Assembly: GCF_900115195.1 (NCBI RefSeq)
Contig: NZ_FOVO01000025.1
Coordinates: 1 to 57,648 of the forward strand
Direction of reading: 5' to 3'
Source: Xenorhabdus japonica
Lineage (GTDB): Bacteria; Pseudomonadota; Gammaproteobacteria; Enterobacterales; Enterobacteriaceae
Length of the DNA stretch: 57,648 nt
This document shows positions 27,198-36,496 of the stretch, in pieces. The translations under genes and the position numbers were made by a program. Below the pieces are notes generated by a model. It worked only from the letters and a program-made list of their open reading frames with translations, made no database searches and had not been told where the DNA came from. Each line of letters starts with the position of its first letter. The first letter of the stretch is position 1.

Positions 27198-28071
27198 TTT
27201 GGAGATGAGCCTCTTCTTCATGATGCTCTTGTTCCTCGGAAATACTATGTATTACCTGTTTATTGATGTTATAAAGGCATTGAGCTGTGTGACAGTTGAG
27301 CTGTGAATTTTGTTGAATTATCTGCTTAAGATCGGAGGGGCGCATTCCATAAGCCATTTTGCATGTCCGGCTAAAATGAGCAGTATCAGAAAAACCACAG
27401 TTATTCGCAATCAAGGTTAAGGAATCAGCCATATGAATCTCCTCAATAGCATCACTTAAGCGTAACCATAGTAAGTAAGCCCGAAAGTTAATTCCCACTT
27501 GATCACGGAAAAGATGTAAAAAACGGCTTTCAGAAAGGTAAATTTTATCAGCCACTTGACGGGATGAAATCCGCTTTACTGATAGCGATTCGATAAACGA
27601 AACAGCTTTCAAAATACGTTTATCAAATTGACAATGACATGACAAGTATGGGCTAAGTAACAAGTAAACAGTGAATGTGTCTGGTTTTTCACCACAAAGA
27701 AACGACTTAACCAGATAATCTGTTACTGCCACAATATTATCATGCTCTAGCAAAATTACTGCCACATTCTCTGTGAGATGGCTAAATAAATGGTAATGTT
27801 CATCAATCGGTTCAATAAGCAATGTAATGCTACAGGTATTGGAGGAGTCCATCTTATGCATTACGTTTGAGCGAATCAGAAAACCATGAGTGGAGTGAGT
27901 CTCATCCTGTATTGATAAGGCTAACGATTCATCTGTATGTAAAGATAGGCTGAGTTGAATACAGGGATGTTGATGCCACTCAGTTGATACATTGTAAAGA
28001 AAGTTTAATTCACTAGTAGCATATTTATATTGCTGGATAAACCTAGGGGCAGCCGGAATATTTGATAGCAT
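27190..28071 (-). CDS. AraC-family transcriptional regulator
   Basis: This 293-residue protein has the typical AraC layout. The N-terminal sensing region (about 1-160) begins with a cupin-like stretch (WHQHPCIQLSLSLH). The C-terminal double helix-turn-helix (about 165-265) shows ISSRQVADKIYLSESRFLHL and SLTLIANNCGFSDTAHFSRT, then YGMRPSDLKQ. The start at 28071 is preceded by AAGGATTGAGG. It overlaps the end of the emrB-like gene tail to tail by 8 bp. It is the likely regulator of the exporter and perhaps of the acyl operon; the ligand is unknown. The His/Glu-rich tail (SEEQEHHEEEAH) is unusual. Confidence 0.88.
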   Translation of the reverse strand: MLSNIPAAPRFIQQYKYATSELNFLYNVSTEWHQHPCIQLSLSLHTDESLALSIQDETHSTHGFLIRSNVMHKMDSSNTCSITLLIEPIDEHYHLFSHLTENVAVILLEHDNIVAVTDYLVKSFLCGEKPDTFTVYLLLSPYLSCHCQFDKRILKAVSFIESLSVKRISSRQVADKIYLSESRFLHLFRDQVGINFRAYLLWLRLSDAIEEIHMADSLTLIANNCGFSDTAHFSRTCKMAYGMRPSDLKQIIQQNSQLNCHTAQCLYNINKQVIHSISEEQEHHEEEAHLQIM

Positions 28072-28494
28072 AACCTCAATCCTTATCAACAAAGCAGTGA
28101 GTGAATGTAGTCGATCTTAATTTGCAATCTTCTCTACATTAATCTTGTAGCCGATATGCAGTCAACCATATACAGTCAACCAATAATAACAAGGCTAATA
28201 GCACAATTCACATAGGATTATTATGTTTGTTTAGAAATCGCAATATTATCACACTGATAACCTGTCAAAGATAATATGTAAAGAAATATTTACATGAAAA
28301 ATGAGGATAAAAAATTCATTTTTTAACTCTGATAATGTTTTTTACCAGAACAAGTTTACTCACTGTTTTAATGTAATTTATGTTATTACTTGGGAACTAA
28401 ATTTTATTAGTTTCATTAAAATTGAAAAATAAAAAACAGTCCCTTATTATCTGATTTGCATTTCTATCATTATTAATAACCTAAGGATACCAAT
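28072..28494. other. AT-rich intergenic region
   Basis: This 423-bp region lies between the divergent AraC-type and OsmC-family genes and carries their promoters. At 28158-28182 CAGTCAACCA occurs twice in tandem (spacing 14). The right half is above 70% A+T by eye. No gene is supported. Confidence 0.5.
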
Positions 28495-28938
28495 ATGTCT
28501 AAAGAGTTATTTACTGCAACTATAGAGCCTGTAGGGCCTCTGAAAATGAAATGTTCCTCACGAAACTTTTCCTTCTATGTAGACGAACCAAAAAGCTTAG
28601 GAGGGGAAGATGAAGCAATGACTCCGGTAGAAGCATTACTTTCCGCTTTCGGAGCCTGTCAGGCTATGGTGGCGAAAGTCTTTGCTAATGCACAGAAGAT
28701 AAATCTGATTGATATCAAGATAACACTAGAAGGTGAATTAGACCTCGACCGAATCAAAGGCATAAATAAAAACGCCAAACTGGGTTTTTCAAAAATTACC
28801 TCAAAATTTTATGTTAAAGCAGATAATACCGAACAAGAGATCCGAGATTTTATTACTTTTGTCGAAAATCATTGCCCTGTTCTCGATACTATCGTTAATA
28901 CACCCGAAATTGTGACTGAAGTTTATCCTGTCAAATAA
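28495..28938 (+). CDS. OsmC/Ohr-family protein
   Basis: This 147-residue protein has the OsmC fold, whose members are thiol-dependent peroxidases. Two conserved cysteines are visible, one in LLSAFGACQAMVAKVFA and one in VENHCPVLDTI, as in the YhfA/OsmC group. It probably protects against organic peroxides or handles reactive acyl or sulfur species. Being next to the acyl-sulfur operon may be meaningful, but it is a separate transcription unit with its own ribosome-binding site (CTAAGGATA). Confidence 0.8.
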   Translation: MSKELFTATIEPVGPLKMKCSSRNFSFYVDEPKSLGGEDEAMTPVEALLSAFGACQAMVAKVFANAQKINLIDIKITLEGELDLDRIKGINKNAKLGFSKITSKFYVKADNTEQEIRDFITFVENHCPVLDTIVNTPEIVTEVYPVK

Positions 28939-28947
28939 TATGGTTTA

Positions 28948-28983
28948 TTACCCATAACTTTTCATGTTATGGGTAATTTTTAG
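28948..28983. terminator. Bidirectional terminator between the osmC-like gene and bioH
   Basis: A perfect 11-bp stem (TTACCCATAAC with GTTATGGGTAA, loop of 7) is flanked by T-rich and A-rich runs. It lies between two convergent genes and can serve both. Confidence 0.85.
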
Positions 28984-29006
28984 CATAAATTACTATTCCA
29001 TACTGA

Positions 29007-29783
29007 TTACCATTCCATACTGGAAGTAAAGTTCATTAATATTTCGACAAACTCATCAGGATGGGAAATAAAAGGTGCATGAGCCGCATTACGCATAATA
29101 ATGGAATGCGTATGTGGCAATGCACTATCAAGCTGCGAAGCAATTTTACGTGGCACCAAGCCATCAAGGTAACCATAAAGACGCAGGAAAGGTAATTGAA
29201 GCCGAGACAACTCTTCTCTTAAATCGTCAGTGCGCAGGATTTTCAAACCAGCATTCAATACATCGACTGTCGGCATCGGCTGGTTCAGTACCACTGATTT
29301 CAGTATACGGGCATCCTGACGTGCGCTGTCTGTTCCCAGTGTCTGCAAAGCCAGAAAACGTTCGACTGTCTTCTGAAAGTCCGAACTCAATTGACGTTCA
29401 AATGCACGCAAAACCTCTGGCTTAATGCCTGGCCAATCTCCATCAGCACTAAATTTTGGTGAGGAAGCCACAGTGACCAAACCCGCAACTTGTGTCGGAT
29501 GATCTAAAGTAATCCGACTGGCCACTAATCCCCCCAAAGACCAGCCGAGCCACAAAGCATTTTCTGGCGCTTGCTGCCATACCGTATCTGCAATATCTGC
29601 CAATGACATTGCCGGATACAATTGGCTACGGCCATATCCCGGTAAATCCACCAGATGCAAACGAAAATGCGAAGCCAATCGCGTTTCCACTGAACGCCAA
29701 ACCTCAGCGTTTAATCCCCATCCGTGCAGCATCACAAGATCACGTGGTGCATCTCCGATTATCTGCCAAGACAACTGATTCAT
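29007..29783 (-). CDS. bioH: Pimeloyl-ACP methyl ester esterase BioH
   Basis: BioH removes the methyl group from pimeloyl-ACP methyl ester and so commits the chain to biotin synthesis. From the ATG at 29783 it has 258 residues. The alpha/beta-hydrolase triad falls at the same positions as in E. coli: Ser82 in LGWSLGG, Asp207 in GYLDGLV and His235 in NAAHAPF. It is divergent from gntX, as in other enterobacteria. The last codons and stop lie inside a 17-bp tandem duplication (28990-29023). Confidence 0.96.
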   Translation of the reverse strand: MNQLSWQIIGDAPRDLVMLHGWGLNAEVWRSVETRLASHFRLHLVDLPGYGRSQLYPAMSLADIADTVWQQAPENALWLGWSLGGLVASRITLDHPTQVAGLVTVASSPKFSADGDWPGIKPEVLRAFERQLSSDFQKTVERFLALQTLGTDSARQDARILKSVVLNQPMPTVDVLNAGLKILRTDDLREELSRLQLPFLRLYGYLDGLVPRKIASQLDSALPHTHSIIMRNAAHAPFISHPDEFVEILMNFTSSMEW

Positions 29784-29821
29784 TGTTATTCTCACTTTAT
29801 TTGTCACCAAGGAAGGAAACT

Positions 29822-30505
29822 ATGCTAACAATGGTTGGATACTGTTGGCTATGCCATCAAAATTTGTATCTTGCCCATCATGGAATCTGCTGCATCTGCC
29901 ATTATTACTTAAAGCGGCAGCAACAGGTCTGCCCCCGCTGTGCACTGCCTTCTGAATCCAGCGATCTTCCCTGTGGGCGATGCGTGAGAAATCCCCCTCT
30001 GTGGCAACATCTGATCGCCATTACAGATTATACTCCGCCGTTAAGCCAGCTTATTAAGCGGTATAAGTATCACGGTACTCCGCAACTCGCGCCAGTGCTG
30101 GCACGCTTGTTCCTGCTGCATTGGTTACAAGGCTATCGAGAAGGCCGCTGGCATAAGCCGGATCGTATACTGGGTATTCCTCTGCACAACAGAAAACGCT
30201 GGCAACGTGGGTTCGATCAGATTGAACTCATTGCCCGCCCCCTCTCACGCTGGCTGCAATGCCCGTATCACCCCGGTTTTTTGCAACGCTCACGTGCTAC
30301 ACTCACACAGCGGGGCTTATCTGCTGCCCAAAGGAGAACCAATCTTAAGCGAGCCTTTCAATTACAGGGCGATTTTGCCGATCAACATGTCGCTATTTTC
30401 GATGATGTGATCACCACAGGCACCACGCTGCATGAAGCTTCACAGTTGTTAATTCGTGCGGGAGCTCGCTCTGTACAGGCTTGGGCAATATGCCGAACCT
30501 TGTAG
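29822..30505 (+). CDS. gntX: DNA utilisation / ComF-family protein GntX
   Basis: This ComF-family protein has 227 residues from the ATG at 29822, with a GAAGGAAAC ribosome-binding site. An N-terminal zinc-ribbon-like set of Cys pairs (CWLCHQN, CCICHYY, CPRCALP, CGRC) is followed by a phosphoribosyltransferase-like domain ending in the PRPP-binding segment VAIFDDVITTGTTL. The family is linked to DNA uptake and use as a nutrient; the name GntX is historical. It lies between bioH (divergent) and nfuA. Confidence 0.92.
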   Translation: MLTMVGYCWLCHQNLYLAHHGICCICHYYLKRQQQVCPRCALPSESSDLPCGRCVRNPPLWQHLIAITDYTPPLSQLIKRYKYHGTPQLAPVLARLFLLHWLQGYREGRWHKPDRILGIPLHNRKRWQRGFDQIELIARPLSRWLQCPYHPGFLQRSRATLTQRGLSAAQRRTNLKRAFQLQGDFADQHVAIFDDVITTGTTLHEASQLLIRAGARSVQAWAICRTL

Positions 30506-30564
30506 TTCCTTTATAAATGGGCGTATTATAACCAACTAGAACAGTCAACTATTGAGCAAATGAC

Positions 30565-31140
30565 ATGATTAATATTACTGAAGCAGCGCAAGCGCATTTT
30601 GCCAAACTACTGGCAAATCAAGAACCGGACACACAGATCCGCGTTTTTGTCATTAATCCCGGAACTCCGACGGCTGAATGCGGCGTTTCCTATTGCCCAC
30701 CGGATGCTGTTGAAGCTACTGACACCGAACTGAAGTTCGACCAACTCTCCGCCTATGTTGATGAAATCAGCGCACCTTTCCTGGAAGAAGCCGTCATTGA
30801 TTTTGTAACCGATCAACTAGGTTCTCAACTGACCCTGAAAGCCCCGAACGCCAAAATGCGTAAAGTGGCTGATGATGCCCCACTTATTGAACGTGTTGAA
30901 TATGTCCTACAGTCACAGATTAATCCACAGTTGGCGGGGCATGGTGGCCGTGTCAGCCTGATGGAAATCACCGATGAAGGTTACGCCATTCTGCAATTCG
31001 GTGGTGGGTGTAACGGCTGTTCAATGGTCGATGTCACCCTGAAAGAAGGGATTGAAAAACAGTTATTGCAGATGTTCCCTGAATTGAAAGGCGTGAAAGA
31101 TCTGACTGAACACCAGCGCGGTGAACATTCATATTACTGA
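30565..31140 (+). CDS. nfuA: Fe-S biogenesis protein NfuA
   Basis: NfuA (191 residues) carries and delivers [4Fe-4S] clusters to client enzymes under stress. The N-terminal half is a degenerate A-type carrier domain, and the C-terminal Nfu domain holds Cys149 and Cys152 ([19 protein letters not shown]), the same positions as in E. coli. It lies 59 bp after gntX. Confidence 0.97.
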   Translation: MINITEAAQAHFAKLLANQEPDTQIRVFVINPGTPTAECGVSYCPPDAVEATDTELKFDQLSAYVDEISAPFLEEAVIDFVTDQLGSQLTLKAPNAKMRKVADDAPLIERVEYVLQSQINPQLAGHGGRVSLMEITDEGYAILQFGGGCNGCSMVDVTLKEGIEKQLLQMFPELKGVKDLTEHQRGEHSYY

Positions 31141-31188
31141 TTTTTCATTCTTGTTTTGATGTTTCTATATTTTCTATCTACATTTCCA

Positions 31189-31218
31189 CGCCTTTCCAAT
31201 GTAAATATTGGGAAGGCG
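31189..31218 (+). terminator. Hairpin downstream of nfuA
   Basis: A 12-bp stem (CGCCTTTCCAAT with ATTGGGAAGGCG, one wobble) lies 48 bp after the nfuA stop. There is no T run on the plus strand, so it may stabilise the 3' end rather than terminate directly. Confidence 0.45.
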
Positions 31219-31293
31219 GTAAGGTCATACTAGACGACTATTAAGAAATTAATATATTGAAAATGAATATTTGAGAAACTATGTTGAGTATTT

Positions 31294-31617
31294 ATGGACC
31301 ATTTTCAAACGATAAACCCTGAACAGGCTTACCAACACTGGCTCGACAAAACCGCAGTCTTGGTAGATATCCGCGATCCACAAAGCTTCCGTTCTGGACA
31401 CGCAACAGGTGCGTTTCACCTGACAAATGAAACAATTAATAGCCTTCTACAGGAAGCAAATTTTGACCAACCGATCATGGTGATGTGCTACCACGGCAAT
31501 AGCAGCCAGGGTGCAGCACAATACCTGATCAATATAGGGTTTGAGACCGTTTATAGTGTCAATGGAGGCTTTGAAGTATGGCAAAGAGAATATCCTCACG
31601 CTGTCCATACTCAATGA
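31294..31617 (+). CDS. glpE: Thiosulfate sulfurtransferase GlpE
   Basis: GlpE (107 residues) is a single-domain rhodanese of the cytoplasm. The catalytic Cys65 lies in [14 protein letters not shown], and [20 protein letters not shown] is the conserved rhodanese start. It leads the glpE-glpG-glpR series on the plus strand. Confidence 0.96.
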   Translation: MDHFQTINPEQAYQHWLDKTAVLVDIRDPQSFRSGHATGAFHLTNETINSLLQEANFDQPIMVMCYHGNSSQGAAQYLINIGFETVYSVNGGFEVWQREYPHAVHTQ

Positions 31618-31689
31618 ATCTTTAACGCACTAATACACGATTAATCCCTGTGCAATTAACTTCAACTTAAGGCAGAGATAAGACGAGCA

Positions 31690-32538
31690 ATGATCCATGT
31701 AACCTCAATATCCAACCCTCGACTGGCTCAGGCCTTTATTGATTATATGGCGACGCAGGACATTCATTTGATCATGCGGCCCAACAATGAATCGTCACTC
31801 GTTGAACTCTGGTTAGAAGATGACAACCAACTAAACCGGGTTGAACAGGAACTTCACCACTTTACCCGCGATCCATTCCATGAACGCTATCAGGCTGCCA
31901 GTTGGCAAACTGGCAAACCAGCCAGCTCCTTCAAGTACCACAACAGCCTGAACTTGAAGACACTAAAAAGTCAGTCTGGGCCGCTGACAATTACTATAAC
32001 GATGCTCTGTATCCTTGTTTATCTTTGGATAACAATGACAAGCATTCCCGATGTCATGAACTGGCTGGCGTGGCCGACTAACAGTGATCAATATCTGGAA
32101 TTATGGCGCTGGATCAGCCCAGCCCTGCTACATTTCTCTCTAACACATATCCTCTTTAATCTTGCATTATGGTGGTATTTCGGCAGTCAGGTAGAACAAA
32201 AAATTGGCAGCAGCAAACTTTTTGAAATCACAATAGTCTCAGCATTTTTCAGTGGCTGGGCACAATCATTGTTCAGCGGAGCTAATTTCGGGGGGCTGTC
32301 TGGTGTGGTTTACGCACTGATCGGATATGTCTGGCTAACAGGTGAAATGTCACCTAAACGTGGAATAAGTGCTCCCAGAGGGTTAATCGCTATTTCTATC
32401 ATTTGGTTATTGGTTGGCTATCTCAATCTATTTTCACTCAACATCGCCAATACCGCCCATATTTCAGGGTTAATTATCGGGTTATTGATGGGGCTATGGG
32501 ATAATTTGAATAATTTGCGTAAACAAAAAAACCAATAA
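31690..32538 (+). CDS. glpG: Rhomboid intramembrane serine protease GlpG
   Basis: GlpG (282 residues) cleaves membrane proteins within the bilayer. An N-terminal cytosolic domain (1-90) is followed by six transmembrane segments. The catalytic dyad is Ser204 in [10 protein letters not shown] and His257 in [11 protein letters not shown], matching Ser201 and His254 of E. coli. [10 protein letters not shown] provides the oxyanion-site His and Asn. It follows glpE by 72 bp. Confidence 0.96.
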   Translation: MIHVTSISNPRLAQAFIDYMATQDIHLIMRPNNESSLVELWLEDDNQLNRVEQELHHFTRDPFHERYQAASWQTGKPASSFKYHNSLNLKTLKSQSGPLTITITMLCILVYLWITMTSIPDVMNWLAWPTNSDQYLELWRWISPALLHFSLTHILFNLALWWYFGSQVEQKIGSSKLFEITIVSAFFSGWAQSLFSGANFGGLSGVVYALIGYVWLTGEMSPKRGISAPRGLIAISIIWLLVGYLNLFSLNIANTAHISGLIIGLLMGLWDNLNNLRKQKNQ

Positions 32539-32639
32539 AATTCCAAAAAACACCCGATATATTTCATGTTGCAATAACGACTTGAAATAGAGAGGTAATT
32601 TTGGGCAACTATAATCTATGCAAACATTAGGGGAATGTT

Positions 32640-33398
32640 GTGAAGCAAACTCAGCGACATGATGCAATAATCGAGTTAGTGCGCTTTCAAGGTTATGTCA
32701 GCACTGAAGAGCTGGTTGCACATTTTGATGTCAGCCCGCAAACTATCCGGCGTGATTTAAATGATCTGGCTGATAAAAATAAAATCCAGCGTCATCACGG
32801 CGGTGCCGCGCTGCCATCCAGCTCCGTCAACACCGCCTATCATGACCGCAAGATAATGTGGTCGGATGAAAAAGCTCGCATTGCACAACACGTTGCTACC
32901 CAAATTCCAAACGGTGCAACCCTGTTCATCGATATTGGAACAACCCCAGAAGCCGTGGCGCATGCCCTGCTAAACCACCGCGATTTACGGATTGTCACCA
33001 ACAACCTCAATGTCGCAACACTGTTTATGGGCAAAGAAGATTTCCGGCTAATTTTGGCGGGTGGTGAAGTGCGTTCCCGTGATGGTGGCATTATTGGTGA
33101 AGCAACGCTGGATTTTATTTCCCAGTTCCGCCTTGATTTCGGCATTCTTGGGATCAGTGGTATTGATAGTGATGGCTCATTACTGGAATTCGATTACCAC
33201 GAAGTCCGTACCAAACGCGCTATTATCGAAAACTCCCGCTGTGTCATGCTGGTTGCCGACCATTCAAAATTTGGCCGCAGTGCCATGGTTAATCTCGGTA
33301 ACATGAACCTGATTGATTTCTTGTTCACGGATAAAACACCGCCTCCCAACGTCCAGAAAGTCATTGATCAATATAACGTTAAGTTGGAACTGTGCTAA
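32640..33398 (+). CDS. glpR: Glycerol-3-phosphate regulon repressor GlpR
   Basis: GlpR (252 residues, GTG start) is the DeoR-family repressor of glycerol-3-phosphate genes; glycerol-3-phosphate releases it from DNA. The N-terminal helix-turn-helix is YVSTEELVAHFDVSPQTIRR. The sugar-phosphate domain shows LFIDIGTTPEAVAHAL and RLDFGILGISGID. Operators of the expected type lie in front of glpD, 220 bp downstream. Here glpD is on the same strand after glpR, whereas in E. coli it is divergent from glpEGR. Confidence 0.96.
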   Translation: MKQTQRHDAIIELVRFQGYVSTEELVAHFDVSPQTIRRDLNDLADKNKIQRHHGGAALPSSSVNTAYHDRKIMWSDEKARIAQHVATQIPNGATLFIDIGTTPEAVAHALLNHRDLRIVTNNLNVATLFMGKEDFRLILAGGEVRSRDGGIIGEATLDFISQFRLDFGILGISGIDSDGSLLEFDYHEVRTKRAIIENSRCVMLVADHSKFGRSAMVNLGNMNLIDFLFTDKTPPPNVQKVIDQYNVKLELC

Positions 33399-33432
33399 TC
33401 ACTTTTTACGCAATAATCTCATCGTAATATTC

Positions 33433-33464
33433 CCCCACCTGAAATTCTGGTGGGGCTTCTTTTC
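33433..33464 (+). terminator. Terminator of glpR
   Basis: A 7-8 bp stem (CCCCACC with GGTGGGG, loop of 9) lies 34 bp past the glpR stop and is followed by CTTCTTTTC. It separates glpR from glpD. Confidence 0.75.
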
Positions 33465-33620
33465 AAATGGGACTCCTTCCATAAATATTTCCTCTCAAAA
33501 TTTGTATCCCACAAGATCCTTATTAATCTTATGAATATGATCAAGATTTGTTACCTGTATCACGTGGATATGTTTTTTCTGAGTTAATAGTTGGCGGCTG
33601 ATGAATTTTTGATTACAATC

Positions 33621-33660
33621 TTTGAGCGAAAACGAACATTAAAGAACTGTTTCGAACATT
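33621..33660 (+). promoter_or_regulatory. Tandem GlpR operators upstream of glpD
   Basis: Two adjoining 20-bp sites each end in CGAACATT: TTTGAGCGAAAACGAACATT (33621-33640) and AAAGAACTGTTTCGAACATT (33641-33660). They match the GlpR consensus WATGTTCGWTAWCGAACATW at about 16 and 14 of 20 positions. Abutting pairs of this kind repress glpD in E. coli. Confidence 0.75.
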
Positions 33661-33674
33661 TCAAAGGGGATGCA

Positions 33675-35168
33675 ATGGAAACCAAAGACTTGATTGTAAT
33701 CGGCGGCGGAATTAACGGCGCTGGTATTGCGGCAGATGCTGCTGGCCGGGGACTTTCTGTCCTGCTGTTGGAAGGTCAAGACTTGGCCAGCGCAACTTCA
33801 TCTGCCAGTTCCAAGCTAATCCACGGTGGCTTGCGCTATCTGGAACATTATGAATTCCGTTTGGTCAGTGAAGCACTGGCAGAACGGGAAGTGCTTTTAA
33901 AACTGGCTCCCCATATTGCATTCCCGATGCGTTTTCGTCTACCACATCAACCACACCTGCGCCCAGCTTGGATGATCCGCATTGGCCTGTTCCTGTACGA
34001 TAACTTAGGCAAACGCGTTAGCTTACCGGGCAGTAAAGGGTTGAGATTTGGTGCAAGCTCAGTATTGAACCCTTCTATCACTCGTGGCTTTGAATACTCA
34101 GACTGTTGGGTTGATGATGCGCGTCTGGTTGTTCTGAACGCACAGGAAGCTCAAAAACACGGTGGCGAAGTACGTACTCGTACCCAAGTGACCCGCGCAT
34201 GGCGTGAGGACGGTTACTGGATAGTTGAAGCCAAAGATCTCAAGACTGGCGAAACCAACACATGGCGCGCAAAAGGTTTAGTCAACGCAACAGGCCCTTG
34301 GGTGAAAAATTTCTTCGATAACGGCCTGCAATTGAAATCGCCTTATGGCATCCGCTTGATCAAAGGCAGCCATATTGTTGTTCCCCGCGTTCACGATGAA
34401 CCACAGGCTTATATTCTGCAAAATGAAGACCATCGCATCGTGTTTGTTATTCCATGGAATGACGAATTCTCGATCATCGGTACGACGGATGTTGAATACA
34501 AAGGCGATCCAAAAGAAGTCAAAATTGACGATAAAGAGATCGACTATTTGCTGAAAGTCTATAACGACCACTTCAAGAAACAACTTGTTCGCGATGATAT
34601 TGTCTGGACTTACTCTGGCGTCCGCCCTTTGTGTGATGATGAATCCGATTCACCACAAGCGATTACCCGTGATTACACTCTGGATGTGCGGGATGAGCAA
34701 GGTCAGATGCCATTACTATCCGTATTCGGTGGCAAGCTGACAACTTATCGTAAATTGGCTGAACACGCTGTAGATAAACTGGCACAGTACTACCCCAACG
34801 CGGGTCAGGCATGGACGAAAAATTGCAAATTACCGGGTGGTGAGCTGGAAGGCTGCGATCGCGATGGTTATGCGCGTCTTCTGCGTCAACGTCACAACTG
34901 GTTACCAGAAGGTGTGGCACAGCGTTATGCCCGTACTTACGGCAGCAACAGCCAAATCATCCTGAAAAGCGCTGAAGCACTGACTGATCTTGGCGAATTT
35001 TTCGGTCATGGTTTGTATGAAGCTGAATTGCGTTATTTAGTTGAGCACGAATGGGTAACACAGTTAGATGATGCTATCTGGCGCCGTACTAAACTGGGTA
35101 TGTGGCTCACCAATGAACAGAAGCAACGTGTAGCTGATTGGCTGGCACAAAACGTCAAAGCCGCTTAA
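33675..35168 (+). CDS. glpD: Aerobic glycerol-3-phosphate dehydrogenase GlpD
   Basis: GlpD is the membrane-associated FAD enzyme that oxidises glycerol-3-phosphate to dihydroxyacetone phosphate and passes electrons to quinone. From the ATG at 33675, behind AAAGGGGA, it has 497 residues (501 in E. coli). The N-terminal FAD motif IVIGGGINGAGIAADAAGRG, the SSKLIHGGLRYLEHYEF loop and the VFGGKLTTYRKLAEHAVD segment are all family hallmarks. The open frame extends 28 codons upstream across the operators, which argues against the longer start. Confidence 0.97.
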   Translation: METKDLIVIGGGINGAGIAADAAGRGLSVLLLEGQDLASATSSASSKLIHGGLRYLEHYEFRLVSEALAEREVLLKLAPHIAFPMRFRLPHQPHLRPAWMIRIGLFLYDNLGKRVSLPGSKGLRFGASSVLNPSITRGFEYSDCWVDDARLVVLNAQEAQKHGGEVRTRTQVTRAWREDGYWIVEAKDLKTGETNTWRAKGLVNATGPWVKNFFDNGLQLKSPYGIRLIKGSHIVVPRVHDEPQAYILQNEDHRIVFVIPWNDEFSIIGTTDVEYKGDPKEVKIDDKEIDYLLKVYNDHFKKQLVRDDIVWTYSGVRPLCDDESDSPQAITRDYTLDVRDEQGQMPLLSVFGGKLTTYRKLAEHAVDKLAQYYPNAGQAWTKNCKLPGGELEGCDRDGYARLLRQRHNWLPEGVAQRYARTYGSNSQIILKSAEALTDLGEFFGHGLYEAELRYLVEHEWVTQLDDAIWRRTKLGMWLTNEQKQRVADWLAQNVKAA

Positions 35169-35189
35169 TTGCAAGTTTGATTCAGCGTG

Positions 35190-35222
35190 AAAAATGGCGA
35201 TAGAAATTATCGCCATTTTTCG
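35190..35222 (+). terminator. Terminator of glpD
   Basis: The stem AAAATGGCGATA with its partner TTATCGCCATTTTT forms a standard hairpin with a T tail 21 bp after the glpD stop. Confidence 0.85.
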
Positions 35223-35227
35223 TTTCG

Positions 35228-35259
35228 ATTTATTCCTATCATAATTTATTCCTATCATA
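35228..35259. repeat. Perfect 16-bp tandem duplication
   Basis: ATTTATTCCTATCATA is present twice without a gap or mismatch, just after the glpD terminator. Confidence 0.95.
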
Positions 35260-35373
35260 TGAGTTTTCCCCCGCTCATTAACATCCCCCAAACTGACCGT
35301 AAATTTTCGAAAACAATCATCCCTATTAATCCAATAAAATACTTTTTTACTAACGGGATATAAAATCAAGAGA

Positions 35374-36078
35374 TTAGGGACTCCAATTATGTGGTAATCC
35401 AGTAAAAACTTCTGCAACAAATTCATTCGAATTATTTTTCTGTATAGCATAATCACTCACCTGTTCAACAATCATTGCTGGGATAGTATATTCCCCTTGC
35501 TCATCCGTCCTTCTAGCACACCAAAATTTTCTTTCTGATTCAATGCGCTGTGCATGAAGTATATGCCCAATTTCATGTACGATAGAAGCAATAACCCTAG
35601 TTGAACATTCGGGATTAGATTCCAATAATTTCCTTTTCCCTGATATGGACTCCTGATGAAGTTGATCGGAGACACCAGACACATTCACTCCAACTTGACC
35701 CGAGTGACTTGTATTTCTAAGCCCACTGCTTCCCCAGAAAGAATGTGGGAGAGACTTAACTTTATTCACTTGCGTAATTTGCTTATCATTTATATGAAGA
35801 CATGGACTTTCAACCCATACTCTTTTCGAAATCAATTCATTATAAGTCTTTTTGTCTTCTATTTTCAGCCATCTAACTTCAGTTCTTTCTGTTTCCTCCG
35901 CTACATAAATGTTAATATTTTTCACCACTCCAGATAAATTTCTCACTTTTTTGTTAATCTTATTAAGAGCGTAAATAATAGAATTAAGACTGGGGTGAGC
36001 GAGCGTAGCCAACAAAGAGGCAACTTGAAAGATGAAGGGTATAATCTCTATTCCTTTACTTCTGAGATCACTCGTCAA
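35374..36078 (-). pseudogene. 5'-truncated metallopeptidase-like (HEIGH) gene, possible toxin domain
   Basis: The open frame is 234 codons. Residues 160-176 hold a zinc metallopeptidase motif, HEIGH at 168-172 (RVIASIVHEIGHILHA). A second acidic motif, NEFVAEVFTGLPHN (residues 218-231), could supply the third zinc ligand, as in gluzincin-type toxin proteases. I do not recognise the family. Codons about 12-30 (IPFIFQVASLLATLAH) are simply an ERIC half-element read backwards, and no ATG lies between it and the motif. The original 5' end has therefore been lost or replaced. It looks like the C-terminal enzymatic part of a larger protein, such as a polymorphic or secreted toxin. Activity is unproven and expression is doubtful. 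Confidence 0.55.
35988..36043. repeat. Half ERIC element (56 bp)
   Basis: The sequence from GACTGGGGTGAGCGAGCG to GAAGGGTATA matches the right half of the complete ERIC at 45692-45818 with few differences. The left half is missing. It lies at the 5' end of the HEIGH gene remnant. Confidence 0.85.
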
Positions 36079-36496
36079 TATTTCTCCGCGATTTGGTTAT
36101 TTTTTCCACCTAAACAAAATGTTCTCCTATATAACACGAGAGAATTAGGGTTATTAATCCTACTCCCTTCATTAAAGAAAACATAAAATAACAAAAGTTA
36201 TAATCGCACATGAAACTAACATGTTTTTATCTATTGGTTATATATAAATGGCTGAAAATATAGATATAAATCAGAAATAATTCCTCTATATTCCCTATAT
36301 TTTTCCATAATGGCGGTTTTTATATCTTCAATGAAAAATCAAAATATATCTTCAAGATATTGATAATATTAGACTTTATTATTTTTTAAATTTTCATTTT
36401 TTTCGCAATTGTGATACTAATCCCCTTTCTTTAATTCGCTTATTGCGATTTATGTTCAAATTTATGAAGATAAAAGAGAATAGATAAAAACTTGCA
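36079..36496. other. AT-rich intergenic region
   Basis: These 418 bp lie between the metallopeptidase remnant and yhfZ. They are strongly AT-rich with many short TATAT runs and no supported gene. The promoter of the yhf cluster is expected in the right part. Confidence 0.5.
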
